From positions 124,001 to 188,000 of the forward strand of contig WHUX01000077.1 in the NCBI GenBank assembly GCA_015179025.1: a DNA stretch of 64,000 nucleotides, read 5' to 3'. Positions 34,912 through 47,909 of the stretch are shown here, in pieces (positions within the stretch are counted from its first letter, which is position 1; each line of letters begins with the position of its first letter). The position numbers and the translations under genes are program-made. Source of the DNA: Terfezia claveryi. Taxonomy: Eukaryota; Ascomycota; Pezizomycetes; Pezizales; Pezizaceae. The notes below the pieces were generated by a model. It had not been told where the DNA came from. It did not search any database and saw only the letters and a program-made list of their open reading frames with translations.

Positions 34912-35523
34912 TATTAATGCTTAGATAAGAGACCTATCTCTTCGAGGACTAATACCAATAATCTACTACAATGCTAACTGATATAGCCTAATTAACTATA
35001 CAGATAGGGTAGTATAGATAAAGAGATTGGCATATTGAAGTTTATAGCCTCTGACATTAAATCTCATATATATATCTCTCTTCTTATTTCCATTATATTC
35101 TATTGTATATCATTTATATATTGTTATTAGATATATTCAAGTTATTTTCTGTTTGTCAGCTTGACTACAAAGTATTGTAGTTTGGGCTACTTAATTAATG
35201 TATGTCAAAGTGCAATATTCCTAATTGGGAAGCATCTTCCCCTTTAGGTAACAACCTGACGTCAATGCTACTAAGCTGTTATAGGAAGCCTTGTCCAGAT
35301 CTGATTACTCGTTATCAGATCCAAGCTTCTATATAATCCACTACTTTTATATAGTTAATACAATAAGACCTAAATAGTATTCTAAGTCTTAGATAGCTTT
35401 ACTCTTATCAAGTGCGTAATGCACCTAAGTTGTTACTGCATTTATACCTATACTTATCAAGGATAACCTCTTTGTGCCTTTACCACTGACTTGTATATTT
35501 GTAGTTACAGCCCGCCTATAACA
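34912..35523 (+). repeat. E4 3' LTR
   Basis: Starts TATTAATGCTTAGATAAG (TG mutated to TA) and ends CGCCTATAACA; 612 bp, followed by GCTAT. Confidence 0.9.
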
Positions 35524-35528
35524 GCTAT

Positions 35529-37564
35529 CTATAATTAGCGTGGAATAGGGAAGTCTTCAAAGACTCAGAGAATTGGTTATTAGCAAAGAATTTGCAGGTG
35601 GCCAATAATAATATCCAGTTGTTCTATTAGTAACTAGTATAAGCCCTTAAGTATTAATCCATGATAGTGTTCATACGTTTTGATTAGCAATTAGTTTAGG
35701 GGTGATATACTATGGACAAGTGCACCCTGATCCCTAAGAGTTTATAGAAGGCCTTCCAGAAGTCAAAAACGAATTGAGGGCCATGGTCAGAAAGAATTGA
35801 TTTAGGGAAGTCATAGTAATGGCAGACCTAGTTGAGATAGAGATTGACTAGGTCTGGGGCAGAACAAGTGTCTTAACAGGGTATTATGTGCCTTATCTTA
35901 TTTAATTGGTCTACTACTACTAGAATAGCATTGAATCCCAAGTCCTCTATTAACCCAGTTACAAAGTCTATAGTCAGGTATTGTAAGGGCCGATCTGGGA
36001 TCTCGAGAGGCTTCAAGGTATCATAAGGAGTATCACAAGTAGGTTTGGCATGCTTGTAGATGTAGCAATTCTATACATACTATTCTATCTCCTTCTATTA
36101 GTTAATCTATGTATATTGTCTAGACAACAACTCTAATGTCTTAGCAACTCTAGGATGACCTACAGCTAAGGTGTTATAGTGCTTTTTGATCAACTTCAAG
36201 TACAGTTCATTGTCCGTTGGTATGTAGAGACAGTCAAGGTAGTAGAGAAACCGTTCTAAGTACTATACTTAGTTAGGGAGATCTTGGTATGTTTATACTA
36301 GCTGGAATCTACTGCTGCAATGATATCTTTGGCCAGGAGGTCATCCTAATATACCTTTTTTACCTGTCGTTGGACGTAGACTTTTATGGCAGCCTTAGCT
36401 TCCGTCTCAGCCTTAATATCAACTCCAGTGAGGATGTTGACTGCCAGATCTAGGTTTTTGAGCTTCAATACTACCTGATTTTGGTATTTTAGCCTTTCAT
36501 CCTCCCCTTTAAAAAGGTCTCCTGACTTCCTGATCAGCTCATCTGGCTTGTCCAAAGCTTTTCCAGGCCAATACCTAATCTTGAAGTTAAAGTAGAACAG
36601 GAATTCTAACTATCTAGGCTGCTGGCAATTTAGCAACTTAGTAGTTGTAAAGTATTCTAGATTCTTGTAGTCAGAAAGAACCTTAATAACCCCCTTTACT
36701 GATTCTAGGTAAGGCCTCTATTTCTTAAATGCTCATACAATGGCCATTAACTCTTTGTTATAGATCTAATAATTACATTCTGTTAGGGAATGCTTTTTAG
36801 AGAAATACACTACTAGGTGGAGAATACTATTCACATACTAGAATAGGATTCCAGTAGAGATATAGTCAGAGGCATCCATTTCTATAATACATTTACTATC
36901 AGAATCGAAGTAGGCAAGGATCAAGGTAAAGGAGGAGGCTTTCTTGAGCTTCTTGAAGGCCAACTGGGCTTCTGGACTCTACTGGAAGCACTGGCCTCTT
37001 TCCATACCCTTGGTCTTGGTTAATGCTGTCAGTAGTACTATAATCTTCAAATATCTCAGAATAAACTGGTAATAAAAGTTGGTGAATCCCAGGAAGGCTT
37101 GCAGATCCTTCAGGTTGGCTAGAGTTTCCTACTTCTGGATTACAGTGACCTTTGCAAGGTCTATCTAAATGCTTTCCATAGTGATAATTAGCCATAGATA
37201 CTTGACCTTCTGCATATGGAACTCGTACTTTTTTGGCTTCAAATATAGTCCAGCTTCTTCTAGTTTTTCCTCCACTTGTCAGACATAGATCTTGTATTCT
37301 ACTAGAGAATCCAAGAAAATAAGGATATTGTCAAGGTAAGCTATACAGAATATGTTTAAGAAGTCCTGTAGGGTGTTATTGATAAAGTGCTAGAAAGAGG
37401 CTGGTGTATTGGTTAGGCCAAAAGACATCATATTATACTCAAAATAGCCATATCATATCTGGAAGGCTATTTTCTATTCCTCTCTCTCTACGATTCATAC
37501 TAGGTTATACACCCCTCTCAAATCTAATTTGGTAAACTATTTTGCATTAGAAAGCCTAACTAAT
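35529..37564 (-). pseudogene. E3 pol middle: RT, RNase H, linker and integrase core
   Basis: Minus-strand continuation of E3 between the E5 and E4 insertion points. Reading from 37564 downward: EILVRLSNAK, the RT palm, RNase H, the linker KSGDLFKGEDERLKYQ (36346-36555), the integrase zinc site, and the core ending LLATCKFFANNQFSESLKTS next to 35529. It closely follows E2 in order and residues. There are many TAG and TGA stops; no long intact frame remains. Confidence 0.85.
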
Positions 37565-37569
37565 ATCTC

Positions 37570-38032
37570 TGTCACGGACTGTCATGGACTGTATCACGGA
37601 CTATCACCTATAATGCAGGTGATTACAAGCAATAGTTATTGCGCTTTGAGAGTCACGGGACTGTCATGGACTTTGTCACAGACTGTGTCACGGATTATTA
37701 CCTATGATGCAGGTGATTATAAGCAATAGTTATTGCGCTTTGAGAATCAGACAGGGTTTAGTCCGAGTCTCAGATTGATGACATATTAAGTATCATATGT
37801 ATAATCTTCCTCATATGTATGATGATATCATAAGAATAAACAGCTGTATATATATGAGGCCATAGTTGTATTCTTTGTTCTTGCTCTCCACGCAATATCT
37901 TGTATATTGAGTCTTTAATACAAGTTACCTATTGTCTATAGTCTACATCTATGTCTACGAAGATTATGTGCACTCCTTAAAGTCATATTCATAGTCTAAT
38001 GTCTATACCATAGCCTATGCTATTATTTTACA
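37570..38032 (+). repeat. E5 5' LTR
   Basis: Starts TGTCACGGACTGTCATGGAC and ends ATTTTACA. It has two copies of a palindromic unit (ATCACCTATAATGCAGGTGA and a diverged second one) and a TATA-like TGTATATATATGAGG at about 37842. The 3' copy starts TATCATGGACTGTC. Confidence 0.9.
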
Positions 38033-38086
38033 TTGCATTATACACACTCTACTGAGCACGATCTTGTCTTGGATCCTACAATTACT

Positions 38087-39250
38087 ATGTCTTAATTAAT
38101 ACAGCTCGTTATTGAATTACCACTAGAGGTCATAGACTTACTTGCATGATTGTTAGCAGAAGTAGACCCTGCCAATGCCAACAATGATTACACTACCATT
38201 GTTCAAGAAAGCATTACCCTTTTGGATCCAATTATTAGCCTTCTAGATCCAAGCACTAATGTTACGGCACTATAAGCTAAAAATGCTAATTTACATCAAC
38301 AACTCAACGAATGACCTTATAAAGCCTTGTGAGAAGCTAGAGAACAAATAGATATTCAGGAAACTGCTATCGAGAACCTATGAGCTCAGCTACAAGATAA
38401 TTGAGCTGTTAGCACTACATTAGCCAGAAATCAACCAGGAGGAACTCAAACTGAAAAGATCCCAAACCCTGAAAAATTCACTAGTTAAGATCGAAAGAAA
38501 CTACGTCCTTTCTTAACCCAACTACGTCTCAAAGCCACTACATACACTGATGAACAAGCTAAGTTGTGTCTTGCTATTAACTTCCTTTCTGAAGATATAC
38601 TTGACCAAGTCATACTATATATCCAGAACAACACTATGAATTTAACCGACCTAGGTGCTTTTATTACAATCCTGGAAAATGCATTTGGAGATCCCAATTG
38701 AATTGCCAATACTGAATATAAGCTTCATAGTATTATACTAAATACTCGAGACTTTACAATATACTTTGCAGAATTCTAATGGCATGCAGCCAAAACTACC
38801 TAGAATGATATAGCCAAGTTAGCTGCTCTAAAAAGAGGCCTCTCTTATCGATTGCAACAAGATCTCTTAGTAGTACATTCTGAACCAACTATCTTTGACG
38901 ATTTTGTTACTGTATGCCAACATCTTAATACTCAACGATGAGCCTTACAGTCATAGTTTACTAATTACCTTACAACTTCTAATCCCCACACTAACCTAAT
39001 ATCCCGTTTCACATCAAACCCTCCTACGGTACTAACTGTTACTGTGTCCATAGTAACAAGAACATATGCAGACACAATAGACCTTTCAGCTACATGAAAG
39101 AAGGTATCTCTTGAGAAATAAGCCAAATGTTTGGCCAAAGGCTATTGCTACTATTGTAGCGGATTAGGTCATGGAGTAAAAACTTAACCTCAAAGCCAAG
39201 CCCATACTATTCAAGCAGCTAAAGCTAGTCCTCAAACTTAACGCTGTCCT
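38087..39250 (+). pseudogene. E5 gag
   Basis: ATG at 38087; the third codon is already TAA (for CAA). A Retrotrans_gag-like region runs through PNPEKFTS, FLTQLRLKATTYTDEQ, FITILENAFGDPN and YFAEF. A zinc knuckle remnant CYYCSGLGHGVKT is at 39147-39185; its last Cys position is lost. Stops are frequent. Confidence 0.8.
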
Positions 39251-39333
39251 ATTCAGGTAGCAGAAGCTACTATACAAGAACCAAGCCCACCAACGATAAA
39301 AGAATAGCCTCACTTCAGCAGGATGGCGTTGAT

Positions 39334-42300
39334 ATGAGGCTATCGAAATCTTCTCTCTGTATTTCAAGTTTATCGTTATGCCCCATGTCAGAAGAGCAAT
39401 TGGAAGGAAATTATCTTATAGTTACTTGTGAAATAAAAGATGATAATAACCTTATTCCAACTCATACTCTTATAGATTGTAGAGCCATGGGATTCGCATT
39501 TATGGATCAAGATTTCGCAAGCCATCACCAACTTCCACTATATAAACTCAAAGAACCTCGAATACTAGAAGTAATCGATGGGTGACCAATCGAATCTGAA
39601 ATTATCACCCATATGACAAAGATACAAATAACTATCAGACAATACTAAAAACAAATATTCTTATTTGTCATGAAACTTAGACATTACCCCTTAGTATTGG
39701 GAATACCTTGGCTTCACCATTATGATGTCAGTATATGAGTCACATGAAATACAATTATCTTCGATTCTGAATATTGTATACAAAACTGCTGTCAAAAACC
39801 CTCATCTACTACTGGGATTTCCATACTAATTCCACAATAACTACAAATTGCTATGATAGCTGGTCCTATGTTTAGCAGACTAATCAAAAAAGGAAAAGGA
39901 ATAGAACAACCCTTCCATCTTACCATCTATGAGCTCAATCAAGCCCTCAAGCCACCCAAAAAGAAGCTTCAAACTAAAGATGACAAAATAAAAGAACTTC
40001 TCCTCACAGAATACCATGAATATTTACCCCTCTTCAAGAAAGCAGTTACAGAAGTACTCCCACCCCACCGACCCTATAACTATAAAATTCCACTAAAAGA
40101 AGGATTTAGACTACTATTTGGACCTCTATATTCCCTATCCAAACTAGAACTACAAGCCCTCAAAGAATAGATAGATGAAAACCTCTCAACAGGATTCATA
40201 TGTACTTCATCATCCCCTGCGAGAGCACTTATATTATTCGTCAAGAAAAAAGATGGGTCATTATGTTTATGCATAGATTATTGAGGATTAAATGATGGTA
40301 CTATTAGAAACAGATATCCATTACCTTTGATATGAGAAACCCTCATAAGACTATCAAAAGCTCGTTACTATACAACTTTAGACATTCAAACTGAATACAA
40401 CCTAATCAGAATGGTAGAAGGAGAAGAATGGAAAACAGCATTCCGAACACGCTATGGCTTATTCCAAACACTCATTATGCCATTCGACCTTACAAATACC
40501 TCAACCAGTTTCTAACACTTCATTAATGACATCCTCTACCCCTTCCAAGATAATTTCTGTATAGCTTACTTGGATGATATTTTAATATATAGTAATACAC
40601 TAGAAGAACATAAACACTATATATCAAAAGTATTAGAAGCATTACAAAAAGTCGGACTATACCTAAAACCAGAAAAATGCAAATTCCTTAAGACAAAAGT
40701 AAAATATCTCAGCATTATAATATCTGCAAATGGCATTCAAATAGACTTCATAAAAATCAATGGCATTGTTGACTGGGAATCCCCAATTAACCTACATGAT
40801 ACCAGATCATTCCTAGAATTTGCTAATTTCTATCGATGATTTATCAAAGACTTCTCCACTATAGTAGCTCCCATAGTAAGGCTTACCAAAAAGGATATAC
40901 TATAGAAATGGGACAATGAATGCAAATCCACATTCTAACACCTCAAGAAAGCATTCACTACTGTCCCATTCTCCAACATTTTAACTCAGACAATGAAATA
41001 CTCATAGAAGCTAATGCATTGGACTACATTTCTACTGGAATACTATCACAACATGATAAGAATAGAATTCTATATCCCATAGCATATTTCTCAAAGAAAC
41101 ATTCTCTAGCTGAATGAAACTACGAAATATATGATAAAGAATTGATGGCAATCATATGATGCTTTGAAGAATAGAGACTAGAACTAGAATCCACTATCCA
41201 CCCTATTAAAGTACTCTCCGACCATAGAAACATGGAATACTTTATGTCTACAAAATTATTAAATACACGCCAAGCAAGATGGTTAGAGTATTTATCTCGC
41301 TTCAACTTCAAAATAATCTATCGACCAGGAAAATCTGCTACAAAACTAGATGCCCTTACAAGAAGGTCAGAAGACCTTCCTAATGAAGGGGATAAATGTA
41401 TGCAATTCCAACATTAAGTGGTACTAAAACCCTATAACCTGGCGATAAATATAACAATAGAAGAGGGTTAATCTATTGAGGACCTGTTCCAATAGGGATT
41501 TGCTATCAATCTGGTTATATAGGAAACATTAAAGAAACTTCAACAGGGACAAAAACAATCAAAGGATATTTCTCTAGCAGAATACGAAGAAGATAATGGC
41601 AAGCTGAGATTTCAGGGGAAAATTTATATACCAAACTATAATTCTCTGAAGCTACGATTAATTGAAGATCACTATATAACCCCAATAGTAGGACATCCAA
41701 GACATTCTAAAACTCTGGAATTGTTATCGCGACAATACTATTGGCTATAAATGCATAAAGATGTAGATTATTATATTTGTAATTGTCATCCCTGTCAATG
41801 ATCAAAATCATCATGACATACTCCTTTTAGAATCTTACGACCACTATCAATACCACAAGGGGCTTGGTAAGATATTTCAATGGATTTCAATTTGGGACTA
41901 CCTTGGTCAAATGGATATAATGCGATTCTAGTAATAGTTTGCTGGTTGACAAAAATGTGCCACTTTATACCTTATCAGGATACTACTACAGCTGAAAAGC
42001 TGGCAGATCTTTATGCAAGACATATTATTCGACTTCATAGTTTACCTAAAACAATCATTTTAGATAGAGGAATACAATATATTGCAAAGTTCTGGAAGGC
42101 ATTGTACCAAATTCTTCAGGTAAAGTCATTAGTTTCAAGCCCATTCCACCCACAAACTGATAGTCAAATCTAACAGATAAATGCCATACTAAAGCAGTAC
42201 CTACGTATATACATTAATTATCTATAAAACAATTGGGAAGATTAGCTTCATCTAGCAGAATTTGCATTAAATAATTAAGCATCGGAAATGATAGATGTAT

Positions 42301-42974
42301 CCCTATTCTTTGCTAACTACAGCAGAGACCCATATTGGCAATTTGATTTCTCAATTACACCAAAAGAACAAGGACAATAGAATGCTGTAAAACTAGCTAC
42401 AAAGATTAAAGAACTCATGGAACATCTATAATATGAAATAGTAAGAGCTCAAGCAAAGCAATAAGAACAAGTAGACAAACAACGAAAACCAGCACCTGCA
42501 TTTAAAGAAGAAGATTTAGTATAGTTTAACGCATAACACGTTACTACACCATGACCAAGCAAGAATTTAGATCATAAATACATAGGACTATACAAGATAT
42601 CGAAGGTCATATCCTCATACACCTATAAACTTGACTTTCTACCTACAATTCAATACTATCGAGTTTAGCATGTCTCATTCCTAAATCCTGCAGATAACAA
42701 TCCTCTACCTGGGCAAAAGAATTTTCCATCTCTACTCATCATAATTAACAATGAGGAAGAATAGCATGTGAAAGAAATTCTAGATTCATGGATACGATAG
42801 AAAAGACTCCAATACTTGATTAAATAGGTAGGTTACGATAACCCCACCTGGAAACCAGCTATCAACGTCAATAAATTAAAAGCTATCGATCAATTTCACA
42901 CTTGATACCCCGATAAGCCAGGACTCCTACCAGAAGACGTTATTAATTAAAGCCTCAGAGGACTTTGGTCTTAA
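39334..42974 (+). pseudogene. E5 pol: protease, RT, RNase H, integrase, chromodomain
   Basis: Protease: THTLIDCRAMGFAF (catalytic Asp kept) and [26 protein letters not shown], an intact YLDDILIYS box near 40566, KCKFLKTKVKYL. A frameshift at about 40961 precedes RNase H (EILIEANALDYISTG). Integrase: HPCQ, SMDFNLGLPW, LDRGIQYIAKFW, PFHPQTDSQI. The chromodomain at about 42750-42880 reads HVKEILDSWI...LQYLIK-stop-VGYDNPTW. It ends LWS-stop at 42972. Stops in most domains show it is dead. Confidence 0.9.
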
Positions 42975-42985
42975 GAGGGGGATAC

Positions 42986-43443
42986 TATCATGGACTGTCA
43001 TGGACTATGTCACGGACTATCACCAGCGATGCAGGTAATCACAAGCAATAGTTATTGCACTTTGAGAGTCATGGGACTGTCACGGACTTTGTCATGGACT
43101 GTGTCATAGATTATTATCTATGACACAGGTCATCACAAGCAATGGTTATTGTACTTTGAGAATCAGACAGGATTTAGTTTGAGTCTCAGATTGATGAGAT
43201 ATTAAGTATCACATGCGTAATCTTCCTTACGTGTGTGATGATATCATAAGAATGAACAGCTATATATATATAAGGCCATAGTTGTATTCTTTGTTCTTGC
43301 TCTCCACACAACGTCTTGTATATCGAGTCTTTAATACAAGTTGCCTATTGTCCATAGTCTATGTCTACATCCATAAAGATTACGTGCACTCCTTAGAGTC
43401 ACGTTCATAGTCCAATGTCTATGCCATAGCTTACACCATTACA
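42986..43443 (+). repeat. E5 3' LTR
   Basis: Preceded by the polypurine tract AAGAGGGGGATAC (42973-42985). It ends CACCATTACA and is followed by GTCTC. Confidence 0.92.
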
Positions 43444-43448
43444 GTCTC

Positions 43449-44564
43449 CTGAATTAGTAGTAGTGGATACCTATTTTTTACCATTATCTTGTTCAGGCAA
43501 TAATAATCAATACACAACTCTAGAGAGCTATCCAATTTCTTTATGAACAGTACTAGAGTACCTGCTAGTGAAGAGCTATGGTAAATGAAGCTCTTGCTGA
43601 GATTTTCTTCCAAGTACTTCTTCAAGGCTTCTAACTCTATATGGGACATTCTATAGAGGGGCCCATAGAGGGGGGTTTTATCTTCTATCAGTGTGATAGT
43701 ATAGTTGTATGGTCAATGGGGTATGAACTTCCCTGTAGTCTTTTCTGAGAAGAGGTCAAGGAATTCGTAGTATTTATCTAGAACCATAGATTTCCACTCC
43801 TCTTTAGACCTTATCTTGTTGATTTCTACATTTATATTATATATTGAGAGGGCATGCGCCTTTAGCTTGTACCTCCTAGTAAAGTAGGCGAAAGCTCCGG
43901 CTCTAATGAAGTTGATATTGAGGGGTTTTGGTAAGAGGGTTTTAGCAAGCATCTAGCTAGGATCTTCTACTGGGGGTGGTAGAGCATACAGCCTTTTAAT
44001 AGTAGTCTTTGCCGCACCATAGTACTTCTCATAATACTTACTATTGAAATTCAAGGTGTAAGAGCCAAAGTTAATGGAGATATCATATATTTGGAGCAAT
44101 AGGATCCCCAGAACAATAGAGTATTTGAGCTTGGTCACACATATCAGGAGACTTTCCGAGTGGTTTTCAATAGTACTAGGAAACTATGCAAGGTTAATAA
44201 TAGCCTCAGAAGAGATAGGGTGGCTATCAATGATATTGAGAAGGTGAAGGATCTTTAACTTATAGGTTGGTATAGAATTTTTATTGACAAAGGTCTGATC
44301 AATGAATATAATTCCCAAAGTACTATAATCTATGAGAGCTGATATTACTACTGTTTTACCATTGAATTTAATAGTTATTAGTAATATAAAATGCCTACCA
44401 AATAAGTGAGATTCATCAATGGATATAGATGCAGGTAAAGAAAATGCAGATAAAGATAAATGACCTATGATAGATTCCTTACTAGTGTTAGCAACTAGGC
44501 AAGGGACTCCGCTTTTCCTAACTCCTTTGGGGTCTCGGACACTACATGTATAGCTAGGGAGCAA
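43449..44564 (-). pseudogene. E3 pol start: protease and first part of RT
   Basis: Minus strand. Protease reads SALIDYSTLGIIFIDQTF (44240-44345) and YSIVLGILLLQIYD. RT start follows: [36 protein letters not shown] and NRYPLLLIQE, where E5 is inserted. The pol frame overlaps the gag end as in E2 (gag ESLA-stop, pol GVPCLV). Several stops. Confidence 0.87.
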
Positions 44565-45730
44565 TTCTTTCTCAAAGGACAGGCTGCAATAAAGTGACCT
44601 CTTTTTCTATACATAATGCATAACTCATTATGATGATAACGTTCCCTCTCTTCTTTTGTCAGGCAGAGCCTTCCTGATGATAAATCCATGGAGGTGGTGC
44701 TACCAGCCACCAGAAATGGGTAGGCTGCCGATTTAGCTATAGCTTGGATTTGAGAGTTAAGGTTTTGGGGTTGAGGTTGATGCTGGAGGTGTTGAGTTCT
44801 AACAGGAGGCCGATAGGTACTAGAGGCACTGGTCTGGGCTCTCAACCTAGCCAATTTTTGCTCCATGTTAGATGTCGAATTAATATATTTATTGAGGGTC
44901 TTAACATCTAAAGATTGTAGGAGAGTCTTTTTGAGCTTAATATTGAGGCCTTCCTTGAATTGTTTCTACTTCACCCAATCATTCCACTCCACCTCTGCTG
45001 CCAACCTTAAGAATTTGGCCATATATGCTGAGAGGTCATGACCTTTCTATTTTAGTTCTCATAGAGCATAAGTGGCTGTACCTATAGGATCTAGATTTCT
45101 AAAAGTGCAGGCAAGGATTATGAATAAAACAACAATGTCAGAGAGGTTGAAATGGTCATCAAGCATATAGGGTTGGACTTGGTCTAAAGCTATGCTCTCC
45201 AGTAGGCTATTTACATAGGCTAATCTATACTGAACAGTAGGGAACTTTGTAGCATCCCTATTCAGTTTGGTCTTTATAGAATTTTTCCAGGCTTTTAGGT
45301 GAGTCTTATCACCATTAAACTTTGGTAGGGTGGGGAGATCTTGGGTTTTGGGTGTCTAGGATGTTTAGAGTGCTGGGGCTGTTTGGAATCCAATTATGTC
45401 CAGGGCCCTATTCAGAGTCTGAATAGTTCTTCTTTCGATAACTAAGTTGTTCTGAGTAGTCACGAGGTTGTTTTGGTAGGAGGCGAGGTCAGTCTGGCAT
45501 GAGAGGAGGTTTTCAGTGAGTATTGTAACTTTGTCATTAGCCCTAGTCTGTTTTTGATGTCCTTCATATATGGCTAATTCCAGCTGTTGACCTAATACAT
45601 CTACTGCAAGATAAATATCGGTAATAGTCTAGTGATAGCTGCCAAAGTCAGCCTAGTTCATAGGGATAGGCAGGGCTTGCCAGGTCCGAAATCTGACTGT
45701 GGGTGCAGGAGTAGTGTCTTAGGTAGACAT
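44495..45730 (-). pseudogene. E3 gag
   Basis: Starts at ATG 45730 (MST-stop-DTTPAPTVRF) and ends ESLA-stop at 44495-44497. A gag-like block includes LPKFNGDKTHLKAWKNSI and KGHDLSAYMAKFLRLAAEVE. The zinc knuckle is CIMYRKRGHFIAAC, with the second Cys changed to Tyr. It is the closest relative in this window of the E2 gag at 9058-10236. Confidence 0.87.
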
Positions 45731-45765
45731 TGAGCATACTGGTCGATCAGAGTAATCCAACGTGG

Positions 45766-46337
45766 TATAATAAGGGCTCCGGGGGACAAAGCGACTAAGG
45801 GGTATGCTGGAGCAATGGCAAGAGGGAATCGCACATGTAGAAGTACTACGTGTGTGATCAGAGGAAAGGCTAGGGGCAAGGCAAAGGTAGGGCTAGGGCA
45901 ATACATACGTAGGAATACTATGTGTGATACGAGGGGAAGGCTAGGATAGGGAATAAGGGCAAGAGGCAAGAGACATACAGAAGTAGTTGCCGCGTATATT
46001 AGAAGGAGGCAGCTATGACTGCAGAGTCATTCACAAGATAAAGGAGGTGTATAGAGGAGGTACACTAACACAGGGGAAGTAAGGTCCTGTATTGGGTATA
46101 CAAGACGTTAGATAGAGATCTAACAACAGTACGAAGGACAGGGGCTATATATATACAAAATTCTAGGCCAGAGCAACGGAAGGAATAAGCTTCTCAAGGT
46201 CCCTATCTCGAAAGCCAAGCAAGGTAATGATAAGCCATCACCTGTAATTGTAGGTAATGACAAAGGCAACAATAATAATAACCTATCACCTGCGATCATA
46301 AGTGATGATAAAGGCAACTGAGCATACGGTTATGACA
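45766..46337 (-). repeat. E3 5' LTR (right-hand copy)
   Basis: On the minus strand starts TGTCATAACCGTATGCTCAG and ends CCCTTATTATA. It has two ATCACC/GGTGAT palindromes, a TATA-like run near 46147-46156 and the partial GCAAGAG repeat. Followed on the plus strand by TSD GCGAG. Confidence 0.92.
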
Positions 46338-47397
46338 GCGAGTTTCTTATATATTCAGCTGTTTTTGCTTAGTATATGAGATATATGCCCGCCAGCGAGT
46401 TCTATATATATTACCCTGAATTGGCATCTCCACCAGCTACAGAGTCTCATATATGTTCTACTGTTTTTGCTTGCTATATAGCATCCTCGCCCTAAGCGAG
46501 TTGCTCATATATTCAGCATTTTTTACTTACTATATAGGGTCCATACTCTAAGCCAGTTTCTCATACATTTAGGGGTTTTTGCTTACTCTATAAGATGTCC
46601 ACCCTAAGGAAGTTTCTCATATATCTAGCTGTTTTTACTTTGTATATAGGATGTCTGCCTGCTAGTGAGTTCTTCATATTTTACCCTCAATTGTTATCTC
46701 CACCTGCCAGTGAGTTTCTTATATATTCAGCTGTTTTTGCTTAATGTATATGATGTCGGCCAGCTAGCGAGTTTGTTATATATTTAGCTGTTTTGGCTTC
46801 ATATATAGCATCCTCGCCCTAAGTCCAGTTCTCATATGTTTAGCTATTTTCACTTAGTATATAGGATATCTGCCTGCCAGCAAGTTCTTATATATTACCC
46901 TGAATTGTCATCTCTGCTTGCTAGGGAGTTTCTTATATATTTAGCTATTTTTGCTTGGTATATGGGATGTTGGCCAGCTAGCGAGTTTTTCATATATTCA
47001 GCTGTTTTGCTTTGTATATAGGATCTTCGCCCTAAGCAAGTTTCTCATATATTCAGCTGTTTTTGATTGCTATATACCAGCCTGGCCCTGAGCGAGTTTC
47101 TCATATATTCAGCTATTTTTGCTTGGTATATTGGATATCTTCCTGCTAATGAGTTCTTCATATATTACCCTGAATTAGCATCTCTACCAGCACCGAGTTT
47201 CTCATATATTCAGCTGTTTTTACTTACTATATAGCATCCTGACCCTAAGTGGGTTTCTCATATATTCAGCTGTTTTTGCTTACTGTATAGGGTCCACACT
47301 CCAAGCCAATATCTCATATATTTAGCTGTTTTTCCTTGGTATTTTGGATAGCGGCCAGCTAGCAAGTTTCTTATATATTCTGCTGTTTTTGCTTAGT
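46338..47397 (+). repeat. Satellite array, second block
   Basis: Same 56-bp, 57-bp and 45-bp unit types as 3653-6532 and in the same orientation. Starts with the TSD GCGAG of E3 and ends with TTAGT, the TSD of the solo LTR. Confidence 0.9.
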
Positions 47398-47909
47398 TGT
47401 CACAACCGTGTTCTTAGTCTTGATTTGACACTTGAACATGCTTGTTTGGGTGTCATACTGTTTTGATACTCGAATAGGCTTGTTCGGATATCATATGGTT
47501 TTGACACTCGAATAGGCTTGTTCGGGTGTCGTACTGTTTTGACACTCAAACAGGCTTATTCAGGTGTCATGCTGTTTTGATATTTGAACAGGCTTGTTCA
47601 GGTGTCATCAATGGGTGATTGTCATTTTAGCTTCTGAGATAGGAATCTCAAGAAGCTTATTTCTTCCATGGCCTTAGTCCTAGCCTTCCTCTGGTTACAT
47701 ACGTAGCATTTCTACATATGTCTTACCCTAGCCTCTGCCTTCTAAACATCCTACCCCCCGTGACATCATCCATGATATCCGTGACAGGTGTCCGTGACAA
47801 GCCTAGTTTTCCTAGTCACATATGTAGCACTCCTACGTGTATCTCACCTCATTCCTGTCCTTGCCCTGGCGTAACCCTTGGTCGCCTTATCCTCAGAGCC
47901 CATGTTACA
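47398..47909 (+). mobile_element. Solo LTR of the E2 group in the satellite
   Basis: Starts TGTCACAACCGTG and ends CATGTTACA (512 bp). TSD TTAGT (47393-47397) and CTAGT (47910-47914); removal restores GCTTAGTATATAG of a normal unit. It carries five of the 28-bp CGAACA/TGTTCG palindromes but lacks the ATCACC palindrome series, so it is a distinct subfamily. Confidence 0.92.

Larger units (their letters stand above)
17057..35523 (+). mobile_element. E4: Ty3/gypsy chromovirus carrying the foldback insertion
   Basis: LTRs of 611 and 612 bp (17057-17667 and 34912-35523). TSD CCTAT (17052-17056) and GCTAT (35524-35528) have one mismatch, and removal restores the E3 integrase frame. The element is plus strand with gag, protease, RT, RNase H, integrase and chromodomain. 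The foldback element at 21471-33318 splits pol between RNase H and integrase; without it E4 is 6617 bp. It is more AT-rich and more damaged than E2. A second member of the family survives as the solo LTR at 7263-7876. Confidence 0.93.
37570..43443 (+). mobile_element. E5: Ty3/gypsy chromovirus, third family
   Basis: LTRs 37570-38032 (463 bp) and 42986-43443 (458 bp). TSD ATCTC (37565-37569) and GTCTC (43444-43448); removal rejoins the E3 RT in frame between IQE and ILVRLS. Total 5874 bp with gag, protease, RT, RNase H, integrase and chromodomain. Stops are TAG, TAA and notably many TGA, the last fitting CGA-to-TGA change. It has no further insertions, so it may be among the younger events. 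Confidence 0.94.
6533..46337 (-). mobile_element. E3: minus-strand Ty3/gypsy chromovirus hosting all inner insertions
   Basis: A gypsy element read on the minus strand, with 5' LTR at 45766-46337 and 3' LTR split into 6533-6701, 7967-8296 and 16182-16252. The summed left LTR is 570 bp against 572 bp on the right. The TSD is GCAAG (6528-6532) and GCGAG (46338-46342); rejoining them restores a normal satellite unit. After removing S6, E2, E4 and E5 with one TSD copy each, the element is about 6.3 kb, a usual gypsy length. Gene order on the minus strand is gag, protease, RT, RNase H, integrase, chromodomain. All parts carry stops; it is dead and older than its inserts. Confidence 0.92.
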
